64,000 bases of DNA from Paramarasmius palmivorus (lineage: Eukaryota > Basidiomycota > Agaricomycetes > Agaricales > Marasmiaceae), in the NCBI GenBank assembly GCA_037176845.1, contig JAYKXP010000058.1:124001-188000 (forward strand). Reading direction: 5' to 3'. A model generated the notes under the pieces. That model worked only from the letters and a program-made list of their open reading frames with translations. It did not search any database and was not told the origin of the DNA. Shown here in pieces: positions 10,289 through 22,334 of the stretch; position 1 is the first letter of the stretch; each line of letters starts with the position of its first letter. A program made the translations under genes and the position numbers.

Positions 10289-10470
10289 GTGAGTCTCTGT
10301 GCCACTTCCTATTTCTCTGTTTTGCGCCCCGATACTTTTTGATGACAAAACAGACTCCCTCTACTGATCCCAGCTGAGGATAACGTCTATCCGGAATCAC
10401 TTATTACTTGTCTGAACCTTTATCCTGCTATCATTCCTGTTTCGTGACGCAAATACTAACTCTCCCACAG
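10289..10470 (+). other. Long 3'-UTR intron of RPS12
   Basis: Begins GTGAGT 10 nt after the stop codon and ends CCCACAG. It has a perfect TACTAAC branch sequence at 10454-10460. At 182 nt it is about three times longer than the other introns of this gene; the extra length is the snoRNA-like segment. The stop codon lies too close to the junction to be expected to trigger nonsense-mediated decay. Confidence 0.75.
10331..10424 (+). ncRNA. Box C/D snoRNA candidate, SNORD100-like, inside RPS12 3'-UTR intron
   Basis: Seen in order: box C TGATGA (10340-10345), box D' CTGA (10364-10367), box C' TGAGGA (10375-10380, one mismatch), box D CTGA (10412-10415), with GATA/TATC able to pair at the ends (10331-10334 with 10421-10424). 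The segment before D' (CAGACTCCCTCT, 10351-10362) is complementary to the conserved 18S rRNA stretch AGAGGGAG, with CTG matching after one mismatch. The nucleotide five positions before D' pairs with the first G of GGG. From memory, human SNORD100 guides methylation at 18S G436 in this stretch and is hosted by RPS12. A target for the second guide (before D) was not identified. Terminal stem is short. Confidence 0.7.
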
Positions 10471-10823
10471 GATATTGCCCATACCTTGGTAGCTACCTCA
10501 TGATGTATTCATACAATGTAGTCAATGTAGCACCAATGACAGCGGTCGAAAAGATGTTGTACACCTGAATCCTTTGTCACGCCTCCAAACGGATGTGATT
10601 TAATGTCGTTCGTTATCCACCTTTCAGACTCGTAGACTTCCTACAGAGATGGCTTTCCATATCATACATATACAGTGTGCTTACTACAAGAAAAAGATGG
10701 TATGTAATGAGGTATATAAAACACGAACTAATCAACCAAATCCAAGAAATAGCACAGACAGGGTGCATCGAAAGCATATATTTTGTGGATGCTGGGCAGG
10801 AGGTATGGAACCGGCCATCACTG

Positions 10824-12688
10824 TCAGAACTTGACGAGTAACTTCCCACCGGTGGATTTGAAGCGCGCCGTCCAATACAAGACCGCACCCGCCAGACACA
10901 TCACTCCCGAATAGACGATCATATCGTCAAAGCTGCCGTGAGCACGCTCAATGAGAGCACCAGCAATCGGAGGTCCGCACTTGGAAGATCTACTAAGAAC
11001 GAAGAAGGTTCTGGGGTGATAAGAACCACTCACTAGTACGGCTGTACCCACGAAAGCAAACAGCATCCCAGCACGACCACCGTATTTCGACGGATCGGGT
11101 GTGAACTTGCCTACACATGCTGGCATGAGCTAATAATAAGACCAATTTCATGCAAGTCAGGGACTGTGACAGAACGATGTGGATGCGAACTTACAGCGAT
11201 AAAAGCGCCACTGAAGAAGCCGTAAAAGACCATCCATACGACAAAAGGACCCTGTGACGACACGGCTGTCCAAGAGAAGAGAATAGGGCCAGCTATCGTA
11301 AGTGCGATCGAGAGAATGTTGAAACTAAATTTGGAGGAGTCAGCCAGAATGCCGGTAGGGGCGTAAATTTGACTCACAATCCTAGTTTATCAGCTAGAAT
11401 CCCAGGTATCAGTCGTCCGAAAAATGAGCCGGCGTTGAGGATGGCCAAGCTATACAATGAAATGTTGGGGCTGAAGTGATGTGTTTCTGAATACACAGTC
11501 ACAAAGTAATAAGGATTGTAAGCTGCAATGGTAAAATGGTCAATACCATTGTCAAAGTTACCACTAGCTCACTTACACCCAAGCATTGTAATCGCCGATG
11601 CGACCAAGAATAGCGTGTACTTGAAATCTTTGAACCCTCCTACGTCAACTAGAGAACCGAGATCCCTATTGAAAGGTCTGCGGGGAAGTCGAGTGCGTAT
11701 GAGAAACGATGCAGGTAATAGAATAGCTGCGCAAATAGATGCAACGATACGCAAAGCCTACATCAGTGCTTCCTAAGTACAATGATGCATTCTGATATAG
11801 CGAATTGCTCACCAGGGGGAACCCGACTGCCGGTATGAGCTTGTTGAGAGCAATTGGAAACACGACTCCACCCAATGAAGACCCTGGATGTAAAATGATA
11901 TTAGCTTCTACTATGAGATCGCACCCTCACTCACCTGCTGTGACCAGACCCATCATTCTGCCGCGTTTCTGCTCGTACCAGTGCGTAATGGAGCTTAGCG
12001 CGGGACTGTTGATCGGGGTTAGCAAACCTGCCAGCTATGTAAGTTATTAGAGAGAAATTTACGCACTAAAATGCCAATGAGCTCCCAATTCCGAAGAGAA
12101 GGCCTTGCGCTAAGAAGAATTGATAGTACTCGTGACAATAGGATGTTGCTACGAGGGATAGCACGAGGATCACGGCTCCGGGGAAGAGGAGAAACTGGGC
12201 ACCAAATGAGTCGAAGAAGCGCCCGACGAAAGCTCCCTGTAACCACGTCAGCTTCGGTGCAGTGAAATTGTACAAGGGAACGTACGCTGAAGAAGAACAC
12301 GAAAAATTGGCAGGTCCCAATCCAAGCGATATCTGATGAAGACTTTGATCGAAGGTTCACGCTCTTGTATCTGGAGAAGCAATCACGATGAGATCCCAGA
12401 GCAAATGTATCATAGTTGTACTCACTGAGCTTCGAAGACTCCAAACGAATTCATGATACCAAATTGGACGAAGAGCACCAGAAAGGCCCCAATGATAGTT
12501 CGTACCGCCTGAGGGCCTCCTTCAGGGAAACTAGGTAATGGCTCGTCAGGTACTTCAAGCCGGGAGTCGTCCACCGCTAGCGAGTCTCGAGCATTCTTGA
12601 ACTCATTCGGTGACAAGGATCGTCTTTCTTGCTGTGAATGCGCAGAATTGGCTGAGGAGCCTTCTCGATGATGTTGATAGCTGGACAT
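10824..12688 (-). CDS. MFS transporter, monocarboxylate permease type
   Basis: Multi-pass plasma-membrane carrier of the major facilitator superfamily, similar in layout to fungal monocarboxylate transporter-like permeases. ATG at 12688 gives MSSYQHHREGSSANSAHSQQ, a hydrophilic cytosolic N-terminus. Then PEGGPQAVRTIIGAFLVLFV and QFGIMNSFGVFE form the first membrane helix, as in the MCT group. Later exons encode further helices: SLGLGPANFSCSSSAY, WLQGAFVGRFFDSFG, ILVLSLVATSYCHEYYQFFL, LLFGIGSSLAF, and in the C-terminal half VWMVFYGFFSGAFIAV and KYGGRAGMLFAFVGTAVLVS. The last helix precedes WTARFKSTGGKLLVKF and a stop at 10824. At least seven short introns. Substrate unknown; no transport motif allows a finer call. 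Confidence 0.85.
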
Positions 12689-13994
12689 GTTGGGTGGAAG
12701 GGGAAAGACCACTGTTCGGACTCTTATTGGCTCGCTTTTGAATGATGGTCAATCCAATTCCAGATGGGTAGCCTGGTCTGGTGGCGCCGTCCCAAGGGTC
12801 CCGAGGGCGGCGCTCAAGTTCAGCTAGAAACCGGGGCGGATAAATTAGTGAATTGAATGGATGCGAGAATCCCTCTGGAATCGAAGGTGTTAGCCGACGT
12901 CGAAATACCTTCAGAGTTCCGACTGGAGAGGCGAATACCAATTCGATATCAGACCATGTGTTTTGTATGTTACAGTCCTGATATAACTAGAATTGAACAG
13001 GAAGTTTCGTGGACATCTTGATCCCACCTGCGAGCTGCATCCAAGCGCTGAAAAGAGGTTCGTGAATTGTTCGACCGATATCGGAAAAGGAATAAAGCGG
13101 CGTTCAAGTTAGCCTGGGAGACTTTGTATGTGTACAGCACTATGTCGTAAGGTGTGTTATGGGACACCTAGTATCTGTATCTTTTGAAGTTTGAGAGGCG
13201 AAGACAGCATGCCCTAATCCAGTTAGGCCGGACGTATGGACAACAAATCTGACAACTTACATTATTCTATTCTGCCCGCTCATAGCAGCTTGGGTCTGCT
13301 GTTTTCCTGGCGAGTCACTGGACAACCATCTCGACTATTAGTATGAAAGCCTTCGCGAATTCTGGTGACTCCCGGTATATTGCTGATGGTGGTTAGAGTG
13401 AGAGCCTTCTGAATTCGGACCGGGAGGCGCCCAGGAAATTTGCAACATCACACTCGTGTCCCCGGAACCTTGATTCTCGACCAAAACCTTGCTCCTGCCT
13501 ATCTTTGACACCACCGTAGACCGCTATCCGCGAGCAACCCGGAACGCAAGGCCATACTCTGAACACGAGTTTTCCCCAATCTTATCGAGTTCGAGAATCG
13601 AATTCCAAATGTGTTGATAACCACGATGTTTTGTCCAACTGCAATCCGATTCTTCTCTTGGATGACGCGTGCGTGTCTACCTCATGGACCGTGGTGAATA
13701 GGAATAGCAAAGTTCTGGGATCATTCCTTCCGATGGGCTGGTGTCATTGGTGTGACCGGTTGACCTTCGACCATGCACACAACACGTGTATGACGGTGGG
13801 CTTCTCAAAACAGATTTAACTTGTCCCCTTTCTATTGGCAATCTTGTGCACAATATATGGTTGTCCCTGATACCATGTATTCCTCCCCAATCACACGAGG
13901 CTTCTGAATTCGACCTCTATAACCAAGACTCGCGGTTTTGGATCCAGCTAGTAGTAGCCATTCCCTCGTCAACCGTTCATCCACATCACCTATC
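12689..13994. other. Intergenic region with no assigned gene
   Basis: 1.3 kb between the MFS gene and the coiled-coil orphan. An open minus-strand stretch at 12712-12941 has protein-like composition (for example NSLIYPPRFLAELERRP) but no start, partner exon or family I recognise. It could be part of an unrecognised small gene or a decayed one. Confidence 0.35.
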
Positions 13995-16929
13995 ATGAAC
14001 GACCCGTACGTTCTTCCTTCATCGTCACTTGATTTTAAACTCATATTTTCTTCAGCATAACATATCCTCCTGAGGTCTACGATGACGGTATGGGATCTCC
14101 AGCATCATCTCAGTCAGACCCTCCGATGCGCATACCTGTCGAAGAGACCAGTAGCTCTAGACGGGGTTTTCGCCTAAATCGCTCTCAGTCTCGACTATTT
14201 CGGAAATCGGACAAAGGGCGGGAGAGCTCTGCACCAACACAGTCCAATTCCACATCTCACTCTTCCCGTCGATCCGTATCAGCTCTGCTGGTGCTCACAA
14301 CTGAACGCCTGAACAACGCTACTGCTCGTGCTTCGGATCTTGAAACCCAACAAGACGAGCTCGTCAAACGGTTTGGTATTCTCCTTAAGGAGAAAGCAGC
14401 TTTGGAGAGGGAGTTGGACCAGACTCGTGAAAATCTTCACCTCCATAAAGCCCAACTTGATGTGGCACGGAGGGAGATAGATCGTGCGGATGAACTGGTT
14501 CAAGAGATTGACCGTCGGAGATCAAAAGCGGAATCCGAGTCTGCAAAACTTCGAGGTCAAGTCCGGAATTTGGAAGCAGAAAAAATGGTGAAAAAGGGAT
14601 GGGACGAAGGCTGGGACCTTGGATTTAAAGAAGGGCTGGAAAGAGCGCAGACGGAAAGAAGCATGTTTTCTCGGTTTAGTCTGCGACGACGGCGGCAAAG
14701 GAGCAGGGATGAGAGGTCAAATTATACCGACGACTATACCGACGACGGCCGTGATGACGAAACAACAAATCCGGAGCAATCCGTAGCGTCGTCTTCAAGT
14801 CGGCCCAGGTCGAGCTCCACAAGGTATTTGCTACGAATGATATCCGATACGGTATCTAATTGTTTGCAGGTCTCGAAGGTCAAACTACACACCCGACGCT
14901 GCTGAGCTAGTTCCTCCATTGCCGATACCAACAATCACCACCCCAGTTCCGCTGGACATACCGAGCACGCAACCTCAGCAACCCCAGCGTCCTCCTTCAG
15001 CGAGTCAACAGAGATCGCGAGCGCGAGCCACGTCCGTGTCGTCGCAATACAATGTCCCCCGTCCTAACGAAAATCGTTCGGAGACTCCACGACGCCCTCA
15101 ATCCCGCACAGCTCGCAGAAATACGGCGCCATCTGACGTGAGAGCAAATCCTCCGACCGCTGACCGAGCACCGTCGAGTGGCCCAGAAATCATACAGCCG
15201 ATTCCAGTTTACACCACACCTCCTAGTCCATCTGCCACATCCCACCGGTCACGATCAACGGTACCTCCACCCGATAATTACATACCATTCCAGGACGCAA
15301 ATGAATTCATATCTTTGCCTCCTCCACATGAAATGTCGATCCCAGTCCCAGCGTCTGGGCCTGTAGTGATTCCAAGCAGGCGTGACCAACCTGCGACTGC
15401 TGCAGCCGCAGGTTCATCTCGAGGTCTGACCGGATTTCTTGGGACGCCCCGGGCGATGTCAGACGTTTCGAGGGGATCTACGAGAATATCGCAATTCGAT
15501 ATCGTGAGCCCACCGCGATCGAGTGGACCTCTGGGGTTGCGAGTCGTCAATGCAGACAGACCTAACCGAGGCAATGGAAATACGAGCCGAAATGAGAAGG
15601 GAATCAGTGGTAATACACCCAATACACCTAGCGCAGCGTCGTCTACACGGGTGGAGCAATGGAGAAATGAAGTCGCTGGGGATGTTGATCGGCCTGACGT
15701 AGGTTGAGCTTCTTGCATTTAATTTCACTGCTACTTCTTCTTTTCATATCTTGCTATTCTCACCTATTGTCTATGGATAGTTTTGTTGAGTACTATTGTC
15801 TTCACAGCGTCAGCCAACACCTGCGGCCCCGCGAGAGATATCCACATCTAGTCCGGGACCCCCATCTGTCACATCGCCACCTCGAGGTTCCTTCCGTGTG
15901 AGGACCCCTCGAGTAAGTATTGGGCCACGTCGACCAAGGGATATTGTACTTCCTGCACCCTTGGCCCCACCTCCGCAGCAAAGAGATGTACCCCCGAACG
16001 TTCAAAGGCCGGAACAGGTACCTTCGAGATCCTATACACCGATCCGCTCGCCAATACCTACCAGAGGACCGCCACCATCACAATCTCCTTACCAGCAAGG
16101 TGCGGGGTCCGCACAACGTCCGGGACCACCGCCAATTCCCAGTGACAGTCCGGAAAACAATCGCTCACAGACACCGCGCTCTCTTGGTGCTTGGCTCAGA
16201 AACCGATTCCAGCGAGCACATTCAACACCTCCAAACATCGATATTGAGCCTCCGGTAAGTGAATCATCAGTTCTGTCCCCGCCGTTTCTATAAGTGGAAC
16301 TTCCGCAAACAAATCTGATGTGTTGAGTCTATCCCTAGTCTCACTCCGCATCCTCAGCGGGATCAAATTCTAACGCCCTGGACCCAGTCCTTCTCACCCC
16401 CGATGACGCGAACAGACCTATTCCCCTTCCGAATGATATCGTCTCGGAGGCGACGAGGGGCATAACACCGTGGAGCTCGTCAACACCCGTTCCACAGTCA
16501 CCAATTACGATACGACTACCGGATGAGGATCTACCATTGGGTTTCGTGCCCATGTCGCCAGTTCAGCCTCTGCAAGAGACTCGTACTCAGTCAAGCCAAA
16601 GCCCAAGTCGACATATAATATCACCTCCCAACAGTCGCCCGGGAAGTCCGGGCTCTTTTTCTACCGTACAGCCGCTGGTTTCTAGTCTGAGCCCACCGAC
16701 TAGGCCAGCCACAGCATCTGGACTCACTAGACCGGCTTTATCGACAGTGCCTGATGGAGCTCGAGGGGGAGGTGCTACAAGAGCGTTCAGCGGGCCTCCA
16801 GTGGACCGTGTTGCTGAAATGACTAGTCCTAGAACAAGAACGATGAGCTTGGAAGGGCGTGGTGGATGGGCTTCTCCTACGAACAGTTTTATGAGACCTC
16901 TAGAATCAATTTTCGGGGACGAGGACTGA
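13995..16929 (+). CDS. Coiled-coil, Pro/Ser-rich protein of unknown function
   Basis: I do not recognise this gene. A tiny first exon (13995-14005, MNDP) is spliced at 14056 to ITYPPEVYDDGMGSP. Residues about 50-100 are Ser/Arg-rich. Residues about 75-190 are a clear coiled coil (ERLNNATARASDLETQQDEL through SAKLRGQVRNLEAEKMVKKG), followed by WDEGWDLGFKEGLERAQ and an Arg-rich then acidic stretch. After an intron near 14825-14870 the rest is low-complexity, rich in Pro, Ser, Thr and Arg, probably disordered, with more introns near 15690-15810, 15913 and 16255-16340. It ends SPTNSFMRPLESIFGDED at 16929. About 850 residues. No membrane segment or signal peptide. The layout suggests a scaffold or cytoskeletal linker, but that is a guess. 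Confidence 0.75.
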
Positions 16930-17220
16930 TCGACCTGCTACCTTATGACCATATGTAAGAGTATGCGCTATGACCACAAAAATTGACACTGTACCTATGG
17001 AATGTCGTTCGATACGAATACTATGTGCGAATATCTGTATTACTGCCAATTGCATGTTTCCTTGACATTGATGCTACGAGCGTCAGAAACGCTGGGCGCT
17101 TATTGGCGTCTGGCGTTCGCGGGCCGTAGACACATGGATTTGGAATCACATGTATTTTGACATCTACAAGGGAGTCGTCATGCAGCCCCGCAAACTCTGT
17201 TTCCTCCTGGCCCCATTCGC

Positions 17221-20084
17221 ATGGCCGTTCTTTCGACTCTGCGTTCCAAGGAACTCAAGGACCAGCTAGCTCGATTTACCAAGTCATATTCAGCTCATCG
17301 ACCTCTGATTCAACGGCTGCTCAATATCTCATTTGTATTATACGTCCTCGGAACTACATTCAAAGGGCTATCAGCAAGACCGGCAAGACCATCATCGTCA
17401 GGGAAGGGCAAAGGGAAGGCAAAAGATGACAAGGAATCGGGAAAACCTCCCCGTGTTGCAGTGAGTTTGGTTTAGCCTAGAAAATTAACGACTCCTCATG
17501 CAGAGTTTCACAAAAGGTCGATGCAGTTTTCTACCAGAGATTATCTCAAATTCTGAGGATAGTAATACCCGGAATAAGATCCAAAGAAGCTCTCCTGTTG
17601 CTTATGCATTCCAGCCTTTTGATCTTCAGAACGGCGATATCACTGTATGTCGCTTCATTGGACGGAAAGTTAGTGGCTCCTTCGTCGGGAAACTTCCTCA
17701 TCTAACCATCTGTCCAGGATCGTCGCTTCGTTAGTTCGTGCGCAACCCCTTCAGTTCTTCTGGAACATACTTCGGTGGCTTCTCGTCGCTATTCCAGCAA
17801 CATGGACCAATAGTTGGCTTAGCTACATCCAGAACAAACTTGCCATCGCATATCGAACACGATTGACCAACGTGGTATTGAAAGGGTATTTGGGAGAGGA
17901 GAATGAGGGTGCTGAAGGCAAAGTCTACTATAAACTCTGTTCGTCAATCCCGCTTTATGCTCGATTGACTTTAAACTCAACCGATGCACAGCTAACCTAG
18001 ACGACCGAATAAAGAATCCCGACCAGTTGCGTGTTCGTGCCCTTGAGCTTCTACCTGTGACTGATATGCTCTATTAGGATGATCACCCATGACATTCAAC
18101 GTTTCTCTACGCACCTCGCTGCCATCTATTCTAATCTCGCCAAACCAGTGTTGGATGTCATACTGTACAATTACCAATTGTCACAGAATGTCGGTGCAGA
18201 AGGATTGATAGGATTGACAATACTAGTTCAGTCAAGCGCTGTCCTTCGTACGTATACAGTCATATCAGCTATACCTACAGGCACTGAATTGCATCGTATC
18301 CAGTTCGGCGTCTGACGCCATCGTTCGGTGCTTATACAGCACTTTCGGCTCAGCTTGCAGGCCAACTGAGGCACGCACACTCACGATTGGCGGAATTTGC
18401 GGAAGAAGTCGCTTTTTTGCGTGGGGAAGAGACAGAAAAGCTGCTCATAGAAAGAGAATATGCGACTGTAGTGCTACATGAACGCAAGGTTCTCGACAAG
18501 AGATGGTGGTTTGGATGTGCCGAGGAGGGGATAGTCAAATGGCTATGGGGAAGCTTTGGGGTGAGTTTGACCGTCTTTTCTGTTATGACCAGTGTTCTGA
18601 AGGCATTCTAGCTGGTGCTTTGTGCAATACCTGTTTTCTTCAAAATACCTGGAATAGAGAACGTGGATCTCGGAAGCAGAACTGAAGGTTGGAGACCGCC
18701 CGTCTGGCATTCTTTGTTCAATTCATTGAAGAATATCGTTCACAGGATTCGTGACCAACCGACGGCTTCTACTCTCATCTTCAGATGCATTCGGTCGGGT
18801 AATGTATTCATACAAAGACTTGTCCGAACTTGCTGGCTATACTGCTCGAGTTTCCTTACTCCTCGACACAATGAGGGACATGCGGAAAGGCAAGTTTGAA
18901 AAGGCATTGGTCAGCAGTGCGGGAACAGCTGAGCACGCGAGGAGTAAGCCCGTACTTCCATTGGTTGCTGAATCGTACTGATCGTAGGGCTAGTATTGAG
19001 AGGACGAGGCGAAATAGTTCTTTCAGAAGACATTGAGTTTGAGAGGGTGCCTATCGTGACTCCAAATGGCGATATCCTGGTGAAGAGCTTGAGTTTCCGG
19101 ATAAAACATGGGGTCGGTTGTTTCTACGTCTTCTGTTTTTTGTCTTGTTAACGATGGTCTGACAGCAACATCTTCTCATCGTTGGACCCAATGGTAAGTC
19201 CTTTGTTGGCACAGTCAAAACAGTGCTCAACCTTCGATAGGTTGTGGGAAGTCATCTCTCTTCCGTATCCTAGGTGGCCTTTGGCCTGTCTATGGCGGCG
19301 TTGTTCGCAAACCACCTGCATCGGAGTTCATCCTGATTCCTCAGCGACCGTACCTGTCTTTAGGAACTCTAAGGGATCAAATTATCTATCCTCATTCAAA
19401 GGAGACTATGGAAGCTCGTAGGAACCTTCGTCCCATTTCCCTGCGGTATCTAGCTCAGACGCAGTTATCTAGGTGGCATCACAGACGACGACCTGATGAA
19501 CATACTTACTGTTGTGCAAATGGAAGGTGTTGTCGAAAGGGAGGGAGGATGGGATGTGGCAAGAGAGTGGAGAGATGCTCTCAGTGGCGGTGACCAGCAG
19601 AAGATTGCCTGGGCTAGGCTGTTCTATCATAACCCCAAGGTGCGCAGTTCACGATGGCAAGGCACGTTCGTCGGGTAAACCTTTTCATAGTACGCTGTTC
19701 TGGACGAAGCCACGTCGCTCGTTCCACCAGACATGGAGGGAAGGATGATGGAACATGCGACCAAGCTGGGCATTACACTGCTCACCGTCTCGCATCGGCC
19801 CTCGTTGTGGAAATACCATCATATGATTCTTCACTATGACGGGCAGGGAGGATATGTTTTGTATGTCGCATTATGACTTTCCGTGTTCGAGTTCTAACCG
19901 GAGAACCTAAGTACCAAACTGGATGCTGAGAAGAGACTTGCTATCCAACAAGAAAAGCAAGCGTTGGAAACCAAGTTATTGGAAGTGTGCGTCGCTTGTA
20001 CTATCTCCAAGAACACCCGACTCATTTCCGTTCTGTAGACCCAAGATGAAGGCAAGGCTTGCTGAATTAAAGGCCCTTGCATGA
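17221..20084 (+). CDS. Peroxisomal ABC half-transporter (ABCD family, PXA type)
   Basis: Imports long-chain fatty acyl-CoA into peroxisomes for beta-oxidation, acting as a dimer of half-transporters. ATG 17221 gives [20 protein letters not shown]. The membrane domain includes [37 protein letters not shown], the ABCD-type loop [20 protein letters not shown], and [14 protein letters not shown], a family hallmark. The ATPase domain has Walker A GPNGCGKSS (near 19190-19250), [21 protein letters not shown] (Q-loop region), the signature [15 protein letters not shown], Walker B AVLDEATS and switch His in [11 protein letters not shown] short coiled tail ends [11 protein letters not shown] at 20084. 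About a dozen introns. Whether it is the PXA1 or PXA2 partner cannot be fixed by eye. Confidence 0.92.
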
Positions 20085-20355
20085 ACTTGGTTTAAGATGA
20101 ATCTAATGTATTTCGACTACCATGTAATTCTGCTAAAGGAGTGCCTTGTGAATGGATCGTGGATTAATGACGGGAACACCCTGCACTACAAATGGTTTCA
20201 AGTTCATTCTCTCAACATTGTTTTTCTTTCTTGGAGTATGTACATTGATTACGCATATTTACCAGGGGAAGACCATAAATAGCAAAGCGAGATAGAATCG
20301 AGAGCGGGCAAGAAAGAAAGAGCGCAAAAAGCAATGGGACAGAGATACTATACAC

Positions 20356-21785
20356 TTAGTCGTCGGCGTCATCCTCTTCAGCGACAGCAGCTTTACCCTT
20401 CTTTGCTTTTGAGGCGGGCTTGGCTTTCTTTGAGGGTGGCTTAGTTGTAGCAGATTTCGAAGCAGGTTTCTGAATCCAGTCATTAGAAACGGCAGAGATT
20501 GCGAAAGTGCACAGCTCACCTTGCGCTTTTTGCCCGTCTCCTCTGCAGCCTCCTCTGCGTCTTCCCCTGCATCCTCCTCATCCTGAATGATAGGTCAGCG
20601 AAAGATCATAGAAGCAGCATCACAGACAACCGACCTTCTTCGCCTTCTTCTTAGGAGCAGGTTTCTTAGCGGGTTTCGCCTTGGGTTTCTCTTCCTCTTC
20701 ATCGTCCTCGTCTGCAACGACCTCGTCCACGTCAGCTACTTCCTTGGAGAAGTCTTCGCCAGATTCATCGTCGTCCTTCTTCTACGGTAGACCATGTCAA
20801 TCGTGTCAAGTATTGTTGTCGAAGTATGACCGACCTTGGTGGCAGCCTTTTTCTTTGGAGCCGCCTTCTTCTTGGGCTTGGCCTCGCCGTCCTCATCCTT
20901 TGCAGCTTTCTAGAACATGGGATGAACATCAGTGGTGTCGAAGATGGTTTCCGTCGACTGACCTTGGCTCGTGGCTTACTAGCCTTCTTTGGTTTTTCTT
21001 CTTCGTCAGCCTCTTCGTCTTCAACATCCGTAGCAGCCTGTACAAGAGTTAGCATTGGGTCGAGTACTGGACCGTCTTTAACGGACCTTCTTGGTTGCCC
21101 TTGCCTTCTTGGGCTTCTCACCGTCATCCTTCTTCTTTGCTTTCTCTTCGCCGTCATCCTTTTTCTTGGTGGCGCGAGACTTCTTTTTGGGCTGATCCTC
21201 GTCCTCCTCAGCTTCCCCGTCTTCGCCAGCAGGTTTCTTTGCGGTCTCGGGAACGTCTTCCGGGGCAACGTGGCCATCCTCGTATGCCTTCTTCACGCGT
21301 TCCTGATCATCAGGTTGGAGATCCTCATAGCCGTCCAACTCTGAAGCATCTGAGAATTGTGCTTTCATGTTTTCGATTTGTTTCTTGGTGACGCATCCCC
21401 AATGTCTCCATGCGCTGAAGGGCAAAAGGGATAGGCCAGTTCAAGGTCAGAGATACACCATCAACGAGCAAAACAGGCAATGCGCGCTCACAATGATTGC
21501 TTTCCCTGGAACTCTACAGTAGTTCCAAAACGAAGTGCACCTTTGATTATGGGAGTGCCTGACAACGAATATGTATCAGTCTCAAAATTTAGGATTGATT
21601 GCACCATCGAGAGGACTTACCCGAGCAGGGTTTAGGGCCTGAAGGACACGTTTAACAGCGAGAAACAAAAAAAGCAAAAACATCAGCCAATCACAATGCT
21701 GCCATGAAATAATGAATGAGAATTGCTCACCCTTGCACTTTGCGCGATTGGAAGAGGCATATTCAAGGCGGTATCCAGTGGGCAT
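20356..21785 (-). CDS. PARP-type zinc finger protein with Lys-rich tail
   Basis: ATG 21785 gives MPTGYRLEYASSNRAKCK, the start of a PARP-type zinc finger (zf-PARP), a domain that recognises DNA breaks. Following exons give the ALRFGTT-like strand and WRHWGCVTKKQIENMK with the zinc-binding His and Cys, then DASELDGYEDLQPDDQERVK. From there the protein is a long Lys/Ala/Glu/Asp-rich tail with repeated K-K-x-x-A units, split by many short introns whose exons end in KK(V/A). It ends EDDADD at 20356. No PARP catalytic domain, BRCT or WGR domain follows, so it is a stand-alone finger with a histone H1-like basic/acidic tail. Likely nuclear and chromatin-associated. Role in repair is inferred from the domain. 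Confidence 0.85.
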
Positions 21786-22334
21786 GATGGTGGTAGGGAA
21801 CAAAAGGGAGAAAGGCTATGGTTTATTTGCGATTATTGCATGTCAGTCAACCAACTTGAGTTTCAATGTCCGCTGGCGGCTGCTTCCAATCGCGTTACAG
21901 CGTGACCGTGCCATGTCACGAACCTTAATTTCCATCAGCTGGCGCTGAGCAATGCTGTATGAGACATCGGTGCAGTGGAATCTCCAAGATTCTTATCTCT
22001 GTACATGCTACCATCAATCCTGGACGTTGAGCAAAGGCATCTATGGGATGGTAACTAGTGTCTAGCAACTTCAATCAACTTCAATTACATTGCGCTCATT
22101 CTAACAACGGGATATCATGATTCATACAACAAGAATCACCGAGATCTAGCCGATCGCGAACAACGGTGTTGGTTGTAGCGAGACAAAAATGTCTTGACAG
22201 TCACGGGATGACAAAAAAAAACCTGCGGCAACACTTCGTGCGCGCACACGCAAAGGCAAAGGTGTTCAAGAAGTCATCAAAAGGGGAGGGCTATATGCGC
22301 TAAATTGGGTCATAACGATCCTGTCGTTCAATGT
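21786..22334. other. Intergenic region with no recognised feature
   Basis: 549 bp between the zinc finger gene (upstream side) and the 3' end of the next minus-strand gene. No convincing coding sequence, RNA gene or repeat seen. Confidence 0.4.

Noticed and set aside
12603..12941. Minus-strand open frame of 112 codons upstream of the MFS gene
   Set aside because: It overlaps the MFS first exon in another frame, has no convincing start or splice partner and matches no family I know; left as unassigned.
14279..14503. Antisense frames across the coiled-coil gene
   Set aside because: They are shadows of the real plus-strand coding sequence, which has a coherent heptad pattern.
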